Assembly (NCBI RefSeq): GCF_011742875.1 | Contig: NZ_JAAQTL010000001.1 | Span: 2,418,001 to 2,482,000, forward strand | DNA from: Luteibacter yeojuensis | GTDB lineage: Bacteria; Pseudomonadota; Gammaproteobacteria; Xanthomonadales; Rhodanobacteraceae | Length of the DNA stretch: 64,000 nucleotides | Direction of reading: 5' to 3' | In this document: positions 27,314-36,708 of the stretch, piece by piece | Numbering within the stretch: the first letter of the stretch is position 1 | How the letters are laid out: the number at the start of each line of letters is the position of its first letter | The notes under the pieces: model-generated | The model's database searches: none | The model's input: the letters and a program-made list of their open reading frames with translations, nothing else | What the model was told of the DNA's origin: nothing | Translations under genes and position numbers: made by a program

Positions 27314-28483
27314 TCAGCGGCCGGCGAGCGCGTCGACGATGTTCAGGCGCATGGCGCGGATGGCGGGCAGCGCGCCGACGAGCGCACCGATGACCAGCAT
27401 CAGCACGATGCCGAGGATCCATGTCTGCATGCCCAGCGGCGGCAGGTTGAGCATGCCGCCGCTACCCTTGGCCACGATCGGCACGACCACCGTCGCCAGG
27501 GCGAGGCCGAGGATGCCGCCGAGCAGCAGCAGGAGCATGCCCTCGGCAAGCACCATCCCCAGCACGCTGCGACTGGAGAAGCCGATGGTCTTCAGCACCG
27601 CCAGCTCGTTGGTACGCTCGCGCACCGCCTGGGCCATGGTGTTGCCGGTGAGCAGGATCAGGGTGAAGAAAACGGCGCCCATGATCGCCGACACGATCAG
27701 ACCGATGTCGCCCAGCTGCTTCACGAACGAGGCGTTGAAGGCCTGCTCGGTCTGCGTCTTCGTCTCGTGGTCCGAGTTCGCCGAAAGCGCGTCGATGGCC
27801 TTCGCGACCGAGTCGGCCTTGTCGGCCGAGGTCAGCTGCACGACGTACCAGCCGACCGTTGTCCCCACGGTCTGGAAGGCGTTGGCGTCCTCGAAATACT
27901 TGTGGTGGAAGAAGAACTGCTGGTCGGTGCCGTTGGCCGCGCCCTTGGCCGGCTTGTAGATGCCGACGAGGTCGAACGGCCAGGTCTTGTCGCCGTTGCG
28001 CTGCGGGAAGATCGTCGACTGGAGGGGAATCTTGTCGCCCACCTTCCAGCCGTAGCGCTTCGCCAGCGCCTCGCCCACGATGGCGCCCGTGCGGGTGCTC
28101 TCGAAAGCCTTGCGTTGCCCGGGCGGCAGGACGATCTCATGGTAGATGTCCAGGTAGTTGTCGCTCACCGCGAAGCTCAGGACGAAGTTCTTCGGATCCT
28201 GGTAGATGCCGCCGAACCAATTCGCATAACCCACGCTCTTCACGCCAGGCACGGCCTGCATGCGCGTGGACAGGCTCGCCGGCAGCGACTGGATGATGGA
28301 ATAACGCGAGGTGGTGAGCAGGCGGTCGACGCCGATCACGCTGTCCCCGCCCGACGAGAACGCCGAGCGCGTCGCGTCGAGCATGCCGAACAGCAGGAAG
28401 GCGGCAAGGATCGACACCAGGGTGAAGAAGGTGCGCGTCTTGCGCCGGAACAGCGCGGCCCAGATGAGGTGCAGGTATTTCAT
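27314..28483 (-). CDS. ABC export system permease (FtsX/MacB-type)
   Basis: 389 residues. TM1 at [20 protein letters not shown], a periplasmic domain (about residues 40-255) with [17 protein letters not shown], and three C-terminal TMs. The conserved loop reads [22 protein letters not shown] and the end [24 protein letters not shown]. It is paired with a second, larger permease downstream and the ATPase upstream (17 nt), so the transporter is probably heteromeric in its membrane part. Confidence 0.9.
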   Translation of the reverse strand: MKYLHLIWAALFRRKTRTFFTLVSILAAFLLFGMLDATRSAFSSGGDSVIGVDRLLTTSRYSIIQSLPASLSTRMQAVPGVKSVGYANWFGGIYQDPKNFVLSFAVSDNYLDIYHEIVLPPGQRKAFESTRTGAIVGEALAKRYGWKVGDKIPLQSTIFPQRNGDKTWPFDLVGIYKPAKGAANGTDQQFFFHHKYFEDANAFQTVGTTVGWYVVQLTSADKADSVAKAIDALSANSDHETKTQTEQAFNASFVKQLGDIGLIVSAIMGAVFFTLILLTGNTMAQAVRERTNELAVLKTIGFSSRSVLGMVLAEGMLLLLLGGILGLALATVVVPIVAKGSGGMLNLPPLGMQTWILGIVLMLVIGALVGALPAIRAMRLNIVDALAGR

Positions 28484-28499
28484 GCCGGCAGCCTCCGCG

Positions 28500-29186
<687 letters not shown>

Positions 29187-29205
29187 GGTTCTGTCTCCGT
29201 GGATA

Positions 29206-30456
29206 TCAGGGCGTGGCGGCGGCGCGAACAGCGGCGCCGTCGGCGAGGTCGGAAGGTGGCGAAACGATCACGGTGTCGCCCGCGGCGATGCCGTCGGTGA
29301 CCAGCCGCAGCTCGCCGACGGGTTGGCGTGCCGCCTTCACCGGGCGCATCGCGGCCTTGCCGTCGGTGACGGTGTAGACCACGTCGCGGTCGTCGCGGCG
29401 GACAAGCGCGGTGGCCGGCACGAGTACGCCTTTCGGCGCGTTCGCCTGAAGCGGGGCGCGCCGTTCGAGGAAGGACACGCGCACGCCCATGTCGGGCACG
29501 ATGCGGGCGTCTTTCTGTTCGATGGCCACGCGTACCTTCACCGTGGCCTTGCCGCGATCCGCGGCCGGCACGATCGCGATCACGTGCGCCGGAATGCGCC
29601 AGTCGGGATAGGCGTCGAGCACGGCTTCGGCAGGCATGTCGGGCTGTACTCGGCCGATGTAGGCCTCGTTGACGTCGACGTCGATCTCCAGCGAGTCCAT
29701 GTCCACGATGGTGCCGACGCCCGTGCGGGTGAAGCCGCCGCCGGCGGACAGCGGCGAAACGATTTCGCCGACCTGCGCGGCCTTATCGGTGATCACGCCG
29801 TCGAAGGGCGCGCGCACCACCGTGTAATCGAGGTTGACCTGCCCGACGTTAACCTGCGCGTCGGCGGCATCGGCCTGGCGACGCGCCGTGTTCCATTGGG
29901 CGCGATACGTGTTGGCCTGGGTGCGGGTCTGTTCGGCCAGCTGGCGCGAGACCAGTCCACGGCCGACCAGCGCCTCCTGGCGATCCGCGTCGCGCCTGGC
30001 CTGCGCCAGCTGCGCCTCTGCCTGCACCACGCCGGCGTGCGCCGCCGCGGCGTTGGCGCGGGCGGATTCGAGGCTCGCGCGCAAGGCGTTGTCCTCGAGC
30101 CGGGCCAGGACCTGGCCCTTTTTCACCCGGTCGCCTTCCTCGATGAGGACCTCCACCAGGGTGCCGGTGATCTGCGCCGACACGGTCGCCTGGCGTCGCG
30201 CGGTGACGTAGCCCGTGGCCTGCAGCACCGCGCCAGCCTCGCTGTTGGCGCTCGGCGCGACGGCGGTGGTTGTCCGCACCTCGACGGGACGCCGGGCCAG
30301 GAAGGCCCACGTGCCGCCGGCGAGCGCCAGCACGATCAAGACGGCGGCGACCGCGATAAGCGCGTTACGGCCACCGCGGCTTCCCCCTCCGTCGTGCGAT
30401 TCCCTGTTCGCCTTGTCGATCTTCAGCTGCCTGAGCAGCTCGGTGTTCGAAGTCAT
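29206..30456 (-). CDS. Periplasmic adaptor (membrane fusion protein) of the ABC exporter
   Basis: 416 residues. A cytoplasmic N terminus (MTSNTELLRQLKIDKANRES) and one TM (NALIAVAAVLIVLALAGGTWAF) precede a barrel-sandwich domain (ATGYVTARRQATVSAQITGT and the second half RAPFDGVITDKAAQVGEIV). An alpha-helical hairpin lies between them, and beta-barrel and membrane-proximal domains follow (GVRVSFLERRAPLQ). AGAGGG precedes ATG 30456, favoured over a start at 30531. It is the first gene of the operon and would link the inner-membrane pump to an outer-membrane channel encoded elsewhere. Confidence 0.92.
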   Translation of the reverse strand: MTSNTELLRQLKIDKANRESHDGGGSRGGRNALIAVAAVLIVLALAGGTWAFLARRPVEVRTTTAVAPSANSEAGAVLQATGYVTARRQATVSAQITGTLVEVLIEEGDRVKKGQVLARLEDNALRASLESARANAAAAHAGVVQAEAQLAQARRDADRQEALVGRGLVSRQLAEQTRTQANTYRAQWNTARRQADAADAQVNVGQVNLDYTVVRAPFDGVITDKAAQVGEIVSPLSAGGGFTRTGVGTIVDMDSLEIDVDVNEAYIGRVQPDMPAEAVLDAYPDWRIPAHVIAIVPAADRGKATVKVRVAIEQKDARIVPDMGVRVSFLERRAPLQANAPKGVLVPATALVRRDDRDVVYTVTDGKAAMRPVKAARQPVGELRLVTDGIAAGDTVIVSPPSDLADGAAVRAAATP

Positions 30457-30543
30457 CGTCCCTCTTTCCCCAAGCCGCCTTTGCAGCAAGATCATGCGTC
30501 CCCGCGGCGACCGTGCACTACTTGCGGCCATCAGTCATCTGCC

Positions 30544-30557
30544 GTGACAGGTGTCAC
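30544..30557. promoter_or_regulatory. Dyad between the divergent ABC operon and FAH gene
   Basis: GTGACAGGTGTCAC has 6-bp inverted arms GTGACA and TGTCAC. An overlapping odd dyad, CAGGTG-T-CACCTG, extends to 30560. It sits 17 nt before the FAH-family start and could be an operator for either gene. No regulator is adjacent. Confidence 0.3.
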
Positions 30558-30573
30558 CTGCTAGTCTTGGGAC

Positions 30574-31260
30574 ATGAAAACCGTCATCCCTTCGCCGGCC
30601 CAGCCGAGCATCCCCGTCGCCGGTCGCGCCGAGCGCTTTCCCGTCCGCCGCGTCTTCTGCATCGGCCGCAATTACGCCGATCACGCCCGCGAAATGGGTG
30701 CCTCGGTGGACAAGACTAACCCGATGTTCTTCACGAAGCCCGCGGACGCCCTGGTGACCGACGGCGCCGAGGTGCCCTACCCGTCCGCCACCGCCGACCT
30801 GCACCACGAAGTGGAGATGGTGGTGGCCCTCGGCGCCGGCGGCTCGGACCTCTCCGTCGAAGAGGCCGCCAGGCTGGTCTGGGGCTACGGCGTAGGCCTC
30901 GACCTGACCCGCCGGGACCTGCAGGCGCAGGCCAAGGCCAAGGGCGCGCCGTGGGACGTCGCGAAGGCCTTCGACCATTCCGCGCCCGTATCCGCGCTGG
31001 TGCCCGCCGGGGAGGCCACGCTGTCGGCCGCCACCCGCATCGTGCTGGAGGTCAACGGCGAAGTCCGCCAGCAGGCCACGCTGGGCGACATGGTCCTCGA
31101 CGTGCCGGAAATACTCAGCGCGCTCTCGCGTCTGTTCGCGCTGAAGGCCGGTGATATCGTCTACACGGGCACGCCGGCCGGCGTGGCCGCGCTGGCGCGG
31201 GGCGACCGCTTCCTCGCCACCCTGGAAGGCGTCGCCACGCTCGAGGGGCGCGTGGTCTGA
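30574..31260 (+). CDS. Fumarylacetoacetate hydrolase family protein (fumarylpyruvate hydrolase-like)
   Basis: 228 residues. FAH landmarks: FCIGRNYADHAREMG near residue 28, the metal-binding Glu pair in LHHEVEMVVALG near residue 71, Asp in GYGVGLDLTRRDLQAQAK, and the substrate loop GDIVYTGTPAGVAAL near 190. The sequence KAKGAPWDVAKAFDHSAPV is typical of the fumarylpyruvate hydrolase/YcgM group, which cleaves acylpyruvates. It is monocistronic, divergent from the ABC operon. Confidence 0.92.
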   Translation: MKTVIPSPAQPSIPVAGRAERFPVRRVFCIGRNYADHAREMGASVDKTNPMFFTKPADALVTDGAEVPYPSATADLHHEVEMVVALGAGGSDLSVEEAARLVWGYGVGLDLTRRDLQAQAKAKGAPWDVAKAFDHSAPVSALVPAGEATLSAATRIVLEVNGEVRQQATLGDMVLDVPEILSALSRLFALKAGDIVYTGTPAGVAALARGDRFLATLEGVATLEGRVV

Positions 31261-31330
31261 CTTCGCGAAGCACCGACATACGGATCGTTAGGTTCATACG
31301 TTCGCCGACAAGCCATGAGGAGAAGGGCCG

Positions 31331-31741
31331 ATGAGCTTCATCGCGGAATTCAAGAAATTCGCACTGCGCGGCAATGTGGTCGACCTGGCGGTCGGCGTCG
31401 TGATCGGTGCCGCGTTCGGCAAGATCGTCACTTCGCTGGTGGAAAACATCATCATGCCGCCACTCGGATGGGCGATGGGCGGCATCGATTTCTCGGACTG
31501 GAAGTGGGTGCTGAAACCCGGCGATCCGGCCACCAAGACCGCCGAGGTCGCCATACAGTACGGCGTCTTCATCAACGTGCTGATCCAGTTCGTCATCGTC
31601 GCCTTCGCGATCTTCATCGTGGTCAAGGCGATCAACCGCCTCAGCCGCCGCGAAGAGGCTGCACCGGCGGCACCGCCGGCGGACGTGGCGCTGCTGACCG
31701 AGATCCGCGATCTCCTCAAACAGCAGAACCGCGCGCCCTGA
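31331..31741 (+). CDS. mscL: Large-conductance mechanosensitive channel MscL
   Basis: 136 residues. Starts [23 protein letters not shown] with TM1 ([19 protein letters not shown]) carrying the conserved Gly/Ala hydrophobic gate. A periplasmic loop ([14 protein letters not shown]), TM2 ([21 protein letters not shown]) and the C-terminal helix ([12 protein letters not shown]) follow. It forms a pentamer that releases osmolytes in hypo-osmotic shock. Two repeat elements lie directly downstream. Confidence 0.98.
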   Translation: MSFIAEFKKFALRGNVVDLAVGVVIGAAFGKIVTSLVENIIMPPLGWAMGGIDFSDWKWVLKPGDPATKTAEVAIQYGVFINVLIQFVIVAFAIFIVVKAINRLSRREEAAPAAPPADVALLTEIRDLLKQQNRAP

Positions 31742-31750
31742 CCGTCTTCC

Positions 31751-31835
31751 CGCAGGCGCCGCTATCGCGGCGAGGGGAAGCCGCCTTGCCGCTTCATCGC
31801 TCCGTGGGCTTCTCGCCGCTATAGCGGCTCCTACG
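31751..31835. repeat. REP-like palindrome, GTAGGAGC class, copy C (reverse)
   Basis: 85 bp in the opposite orientation to copies A, B and E: it reads CGCAGGCGCCGCTATCGCGG at the left and ends TATAGCGGCTCCTACG. The left arm has mutated away from GTAGGAGC and CTATAG became CTATCG. It follows mscL by 10 nt. Confidence 0.82.
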
Positions 31836-31859
31836 GAAGAGCAGGCCCGGAAGGAACCT

Positions 31860-31941
31860 TGTGGGAGCCGGCTGTGCCGGCGATCCCGCGGCAGCGGGCA
31901 CGCGTACCGCGAGCCCCATCGCCGCTGAAGCGGCTCCCACA
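31860..31941. repeat. REP-like palindrome, GTGGGAGC class, copy D (reverse)
   Basis: 82 bp, TGTGGGAGCCGGCTGTGCCG at the left and GCTGAAGCGGCTCCCACA at the right. Its centre shares the sequence CCCGCGGCAGCGGGC (as inverse) with copy G at 56776, so D and G form a second class distinct from copies A, B, C and E. It stands 25 nt from copy C. Confidence 0.82.
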
Positions 31942-32040
31942 AAGACAGTTGCGCCTACGTTCCACTTCCGTGACTTCCGGCCTAGTCGTGGCCGGCGCCC
32001 AGGGCGCAATAATCGGTGTTTCCGTCCCCGGGGGTCACCG

Positions 32041-33483
32041 ATGCGTCCTACGTTCCGTCTCCACGCGCTTGCCGCGTGCCTTGCGCTTGCCTTCTCCGCC
32101 CACGCCGCCGACAAGGCCACCACGATTCCCGCCAAGGCCGTCGCCGCCGCTACCGCACTGCGCGACCGGGCGATGAAGGACGACACCGGCTACGAATTCG
32201 TCACCGGCCTCACCACCGAAGTCGGCCCGCGCCTCGCCGGCAGCCCCGGCGATGCGCGTGGCGTCGCCTGGACGGTGTCGAAGTTCAAGGCCATGGGCTT
32301 CGACAAGGTTTACACCGAGAAGGTGAGCTACCCGCTGTGGGAGCGTCGCAGCGAACACGCCGAGATCGTCTCGCCCTTTCCGCAGCCGCTGGCCCTGACC
32401 GCGCTGGGCTACTCGGCCGGCACGCCGAAGGGCGGACTCGCCGCGCAGGTGGTCGGCTTCGACGACCTGGATGCGCTGAAGAAGGCCGATCCGGCGACGG
32501 TCAAGGGCAAGATCGTCTACGTCAGCACGCATATGCACCGGCAGAAGGACGGCCACGACTACCGCGACGGCTCGGCCACGCGCACCGCGGGCGCCGTGAT
32601 CGCCGCGAAGATGGGCGCCGCCGCCTACCTCCTGCGTTCCGCCGGCACCGATCCGCACAGCCGCACGCCGCATACCGGCGTCACCGGGTTCCAGGATCCG
32701 AAGGAAGCGATTCCCGCCGCCGCCCTGTCACTGCCCGATGCCGACCAGCTCGAGCGCATCCTCAAGGAAGGCAAGCCCGTGACCGTGAAGCTCGACCTCG
32801 ACGTCGGTGTCGTCGGTACTTACGAGGGCAGCAACGTCATCGCCGAGGTCACCGGCGCGAAGCATCCGGACCAGGTCGTCGCCATCGGCGGACACCTGGA
32901 TTCGTGGGACCTCGGCACGGGCGCGATCGACGACGGTGCGGGCGTGGCCATCGCCGCGGCCGCCGCGAAGCTCATCAAGGACATGCCGCAGCGGCCGGAT
33001 CGCAGCATCCGTGTCATCGCCTTCGCCAACGAGGAAATGGGCCTCTGGGGCGGTCGCGCCTACGCGGAAGCGCACGCCGGGGAGGTCTCGAGGTTCCAGC
33101 TCGGTACCGAGTCCGACTTCGGCGCGGGCCGCATCTGGCGCATGAGCGCGAGCGTGAAGCCGTCGGCGCGCGGCGCCATCGAGCAGATCGCGAAGGTGAT
33201 CGAGCCGATCGGCGTGGCCTACGACGCGACCAAGCCCGGCGGCGGTGGCTCCGATCTCTCGCAGATGCACGCGAAAGGCATGGCCGCGCTGTCGCTCACC
33301 CAGGACGGCACCGACTACTTCGATTACCACCACAACGCCAACGACACGCTCGACAAGATCGATCCGAAGGCATTGGCGCAGAACGTGGCGGTGTATGCGA
33401 CCTTCGCCTACATGGCCGCACAGGCCGACGGCGATTTCGGCTCGGCACCGGACGCGTTCAAGAACGACGGCGCGCACGACTGA
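32041..33483 (+). CDS. Secreted M28-family zinc metallopeptidase
   Basis: 480 residues. Signal peptide MRPTFRLHALAACLALAFSAHAADK. A PA-like insert (about residues 130-240) interrupts the peptidase. Di-zinc ligands are His and Asp in IGGHLDSWDLGTGAIDDGAG near residue 290, Glu-Glu in FANEEMGLWGG near 340, Asp in TESDFGAG, and a His in DYFDYHHNANDTLDKI near 430. M28 exopeptidases of this type are aminopeptidase or carboxypeptidase Q-like. The start is ATG 32041 with GGGGGT upstream; in-frame extension to 31861 would run into repeat D. Located between repeats D and E. Confidence 0.93.
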   Translation: MRPTFRLHALAACLALAFSAHAADKATTIPAKAVAAATALRDRAMKDDTGYEFVTGLTTEVGPRLAGSPGDARGVAWTVSKFKAMGFDKVYTEKVSYPLWERRSEHAEIVSPFPQPLALTALGYSAGTPKGGLAAQVVGFDDLDALKKADPATVKGKIVYVSTHMHRQKDGHDYRDGSATRTAGAVIAAKMGAAAYLLRSAGTDPHSRTPHTGVTGFQDPKEAIPAAALSLPDADQLERILKEGKPVTVKLDLDVGVVGTYEGSNVIAEVTGAKHPDQVVAIGGHLDSWDLGTGAIDDGAGVAIAAAAAKLIKDMPQRPDRSIRVIAFANEEMGLWGGRAYAEAHAGEVSRFQLGTESDFGAGRIWRMSASVKPSARGAIEQIAKVIEPIGVAYDATKPGGGGSDLSQMHAKGMAALSLTQDGTDYFDYHHNANDTLDKIDPKALAQNVAVYATFAYMAAQADGDFGSAPDAFKNDGAHD

Positions 33484-33510
33484 TACCGACATGTGGGAGC
33501 CGCAATAATC

Positions 33511-33597
33511 CTGTAGGAGCCGCTATAGCGGCGAGAAGCCAACGAAGCGGCGGAGCCGCGAGGCAGGTTCCCCTCGCCGCTATAGCGGCTCCTACAG
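33511..33597. repeat. REP-like palindrome, GTAGGAGC class, copy E
   Basis: 87 bp, starting CTGTAGGAGCCGCTATAGCG and ending GCGGCTCCTACAG, directly abutting the TAG stop of the RND permease gene on the minus strand. A broken GTGGGAGCCGC fragment at 33493-33503 lies just to the left. It separates convergent M28 and RND genes. Confidence 0.88.
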
Positions 33598-36500
33598 CTA
33601 ATGCACCGGGTTGGCCTCGAGCTCCTTCGCCGGCGCCAACCTGTCTTGCAGGCGGTTCATGTAGAGGTAGATCACCGGCGTGAGGTAGAGCGTCAGGATC
33701 TGCGATACCACGAGGCCGCCCACCACGGCGAGGCCGAGGGGACGGCGGGTTTCCGCGCCTGCGCCGATGCCCAGCGCGATCGGCAGCGTGCCCGCGAAGG
33801 CCGCCATCGTGGTCATCATGATCGGACGGAAACGCACGCGGCAAGCTTCGTAAATCGCGTCGAACGGTGCCATGCCTTCCTCACGCTGACGTTCGAGCGC
33901 GAAGTCGATCATCATGATCGCGTTCTTCTTCACGATACCCACCAGCATGATGATGCCGACGAAGGCGAACAGGTCCAGCGACGCGTTGAAGATCACCAGC
34001 GTGAGCAAGGCGCCGACCGCCGCGGCGGGAAGGCCGGAAAGAATCGTCAGCGGGTGGATGAAGCTTTCATAGAGGATGCCCAGCACCAGGTAGATGACGA
34101 ACACGGCCAGCAGGAGCAGCAGGCCCATGCCCTTCACGGAATCCTGGAAGGCCTGCGCCGTGCCCTGCACCGCACCGCTGAGGGTCGGCGGCAGCTTCAT
34201 TCCCGTCGTCGCGCGATCGATGCTCGCCACCGCGTCGCTGAGCGATACGCCCGGCGCCAGGTTGAACGACACCGTCACCGCGGGCAGCTGGCCCTGGTGG
34301 TTGACCGTGAGCACCTGCGGCTTGCGCTGGAAGCTCGCCACCGTGTTCAGCGGAATGAGCTTGCCGCTGTCCGCGGTCACATAGAGCCGCGACAGGACGG
34401 CGGGATCGTCCTGCATGTGGCGCTCGACCTGCAGGATCACCCAGTACTGCGTCGCCGCCCCGTAGATGGTGGAGATCTGGTTCTCGCCGAACGCCGTGCC
34501 GAGTGCCGTCTGCACCTGGTCCATCGTGAGCCCCAGCGGCGCCAGCTTGTCGCGGTTCACCGTGACCACGATGGACGGGCTGTTGAGGTCGAGGTCGGTG
34601 GTGACGTCCTGGAAACCCGGCAGTTTCTGGAACGCGTCCACGAGTTTTCCCGACCATTCGTAGAGGGCATGCAGGTCGGTGGACTGCACGGTGTACTGGT
34701 ACTGCGCCTTCGACTGGCGGCCTCCGACCTGGATCGCCGGCGGATTCTGGATGTACGTGCGGATGCCCGGCACGTCGGCGAACTTGCGCCGCAGCTCCTG
34801 GATGATCTCGTCGGGCGTGGCATGGCCGCGTTCGCCGGGCGGCTTCAGGCGGAGCAGCATGGAGCCGGCGTTCGCCGTGGCGCGCGGCCCGCCCGCGCCG
34901 ACGCTCGACATGACGGCTTCGATGTTCGGATCCTGCCGTGCGATCGAGGCGATCGCCTGCTGGCGCGCCGACATGGCCGCGAAGGAAATGTCGGTCGGAC
35001 CTTCCGTCGTCACGCGCAGCTGGCCGCTGTCGCCTGCGGGAATGAAGTCCTTCGGCGTGATCGCGAACAGCAGGCCCGTCGCCGCGAGGCTGAGCGCGAA
35101 CACGCCGATGACGACGCGCGGATGGCGCATGCACCAGGCAAGCGAGCGCGTATAGCCGCCGGACACGGCGGCAAAGCCGCGATCGAACCAGACCACGACG
35201 ACACTGCGCTTTTCATGGTCGTGCGCCTTCACGAAGCGGCTGCACAGCATCGGCGTGAGCGTGATCGAGACGAAGCCCGAGATCAGGATCGACACGCTGA
35301 TGACGACGGCGAATTCGTGGAACAGGCGCCCGACGATGCCGCCCATGAACATCACGGGGATGAACACGGCGACCAGCGACAGCGTCATGGAGAAGATGGT
35401 GAAACCGATCTCGCCCGCACCGATCACGGCCGCATCGAAGGGTTTCTCCCCCATTTCGATGTGACGCATGATGTTCTCGAGCATCACGATGGCGTCGTCG
35501 ACCACGAAGCCCACCGCCAGCGTGAGCGCCAGCAGCGAGAGATTGTCGAGGCTGTAGCCGAGGGCGAACATGGCGCCGAACGTGCCGAGCACGGAAATCG
35601 GAAGCGCCACGGCTGGAATCAGCGTGGCCGAGGCGTTGCCGAGGAACAGGTAGATGACCAGCACCACGAGGATGCCCGCGAGCACGAGGGTGAACTGTAC
35701 GTCGTGCACGGAATCGCGGATCGACGACGAGCGGTCGTACATCACGCTCAGCTTCACCGAGGGCGGCAGCGTGGCGGTGAAGCCCGGCAGCAGGCGCAGG
35801 ATGTTGTCGACGGTTTCCACGGTGTTCGCGCCAGGCTGGCGCTGGATCGCCAGCGTGATCGAGCGTCCGCCGTTGAACCAGCTGGCCTTCTGGTCATCCT
35901 GCACGCTGTCGCGCGGCGTGGCGATGTCGGACAGGCGCACGGGCGCGCCGTTGCGGTAGGCGACGACCACCTGGCCGTAATCCGCCGCGCGCATCAGCTG
36001 GCCGTCCGACCGGATCGAGAGCAGCTGTCGCTTGCCGTTGAGCGAGCCGGTGGCCTTGTTCACGTTGGCCGCCGCGATGGCATCGCGCATCCGGTCCACG
36101 CCGATACCCGTGGCGGCGAGCCGGTCGGGGTCGACGGCGATGCGCACGGCGTACTTCTGCGACCCGTAGACATTCACCTGCGCCACGCCATCCACCATCG
36201 ACAGCCGCTGGGCCAGCTCGGTTTCCGCGTAGTCGTCGACAGTGGACAGCGGCAGCGTCGACGACTGCATGGTGAGGTAGAGAATCGGCGCGTCGGCCGG
36301 GTTCACCTTGCGGTAGGTGGGCGGCGTGGGCATCTCGCGCGGCAGCTGGCGTGTCGCGGCGGAGATGGCCGCCTGCACGTCCTGTGCCGCGCCGTCGATG
36401 CTGCGATTCAGCGCGAAGGTGACCGTGATGGACGTCGAGCCCAGCGAACTGGAGGAAGTCATCGAATCGATGCCGGCGATGGTCGACAACTGCGCTTCGA

Positions 36501-36699
36501 GCGGAGTGGCCACCGACGATGCCATCGTCTCCGGCGACGCGCCGGGCAGGCTGGCGTTGATGTTGATCGTCGGAAAGTCGACGTTGGGCAGCTCGTTGAC
36601 CGGTAGCTTCGGGTAGGCGGCGATGCCGAAGATGACCAGCGCCGACATCAGCAGCGTGGTCATCACGGGCCGGCGGATGCAGAGTTCCGGCAGGTTCAT
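33598..36699 (-). CDS. RND multidrug efflux permease (HAE1/MdtB-C type)
   Basis: 1033 residues, the usual length. TM1 MTTLLMSALVIFGIAAYPKLPVNE, first porter domain FPTININASLPGASPET, and in TM4 the proton-relay Asp pair in AVGFVVDDAIVMLENIMRH near residue 405. The duplicated half has MLVGIVKKNAIMMIDFALER with the conserved Lys near 935. Periplasmic sequences such as QPGANTVETVDNI are MdtB/C-like. It works with the adaptor encoded 9 nt upstream; no outer-membrane channel gene is in the operon, so a TolC-like protein elsewhere is needed. The C-terminal stop abuts repeat E. Confidence 0.96.
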   Translation of the reverse strand: MNLPELCIRRPVMTTLLMSALVIFGIAAYPKLPVNELPNVDFPTININASLPGASPETMASSVATPLEAQLSTIAGIDSMTSSSSLGSTSITVTFALNRSIDGAAQDVQAAISAATRQLPREMPTPPTYRKVNPADAPILYLTMQSSTLPLSTVDDYAETELAQRLSMVDGVAQVNVYGSQKYAVRIAVDPDRLAATGIGVDRMRDAIAAANVNKATGSLNGKRQLLSIRSDGQLMRAADYGQVVVAYRNGAPVRLSDIATPRDSVQDDQKASWFNGGRSITLAIQRQPGANTVETVDNILRLLPGFTATLPPSVKLSVMYDRSSSIRDSVHDVQFTLVLAGILVVLVIYLFLGNASATLIPAVALPISVLGTFGAMFALGYSLDNLSLLALTLAVGFVVDDAIVMLENIMRHIEMGEKPFDAAVIGAGEIGFTIFSMTLSLVAVFIPVMFMGGIVGRLFHEFAVVISVSILISGFVSITLTPMLCSRFVKAHDHEKRSVVVVWFDRGFAAVSGGYTRSLAWCMRHPRVVIGVFALSLAATGLLFAITPKDFIPAGDSGQLRVTTEGPTDISFAAMSARQQAIASIARQDPNIEAVMSSVGAGGPRATANAGSMLLRLKPPGERGHATPDEIIQELRRKFADVPGIRTYIQNPPAIQVGGRQSKAQYQYTVQSTDLHALYEWSGKLVDAFQKLPGFQDVTTDLDLNSPSIVVTVNRDKLAPLGLTMDQVQTALGTAFGENQISTIYGAATQYWVILQVERHMQDDPAVLSRLYVTADSGKLIPLNTVASFQRKPQVLTVNHQGQLPAVTVSFNLAPGVSLSDAVASIDRATTGMKLPPTLSGAVQGTAQAFQDSVKGMGLLLLLAVFVIYLVLGILYESFIHPLTILSGLPAAAVGALLTLVIFNASLDLFAFVGIIMLVGIVKKNAIMMIDFALERQREEGMAPFDAIYEACRVRFRPIMMTTMAAFAGTLPIALGIGAGAETRRPLGLAVVGGLVVSQILTLYLTPVIYLYMNRLQDRLAPAKELEANPVH

Positions 36700-36708
36700 G
36701 GGCAGCCC

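Noticed and set aside
33601..36606. 1001-codon plus-strand frame over the RND permease
   Set aside because: Antisense shadow. The RND protein is intact with proton-relay residues.
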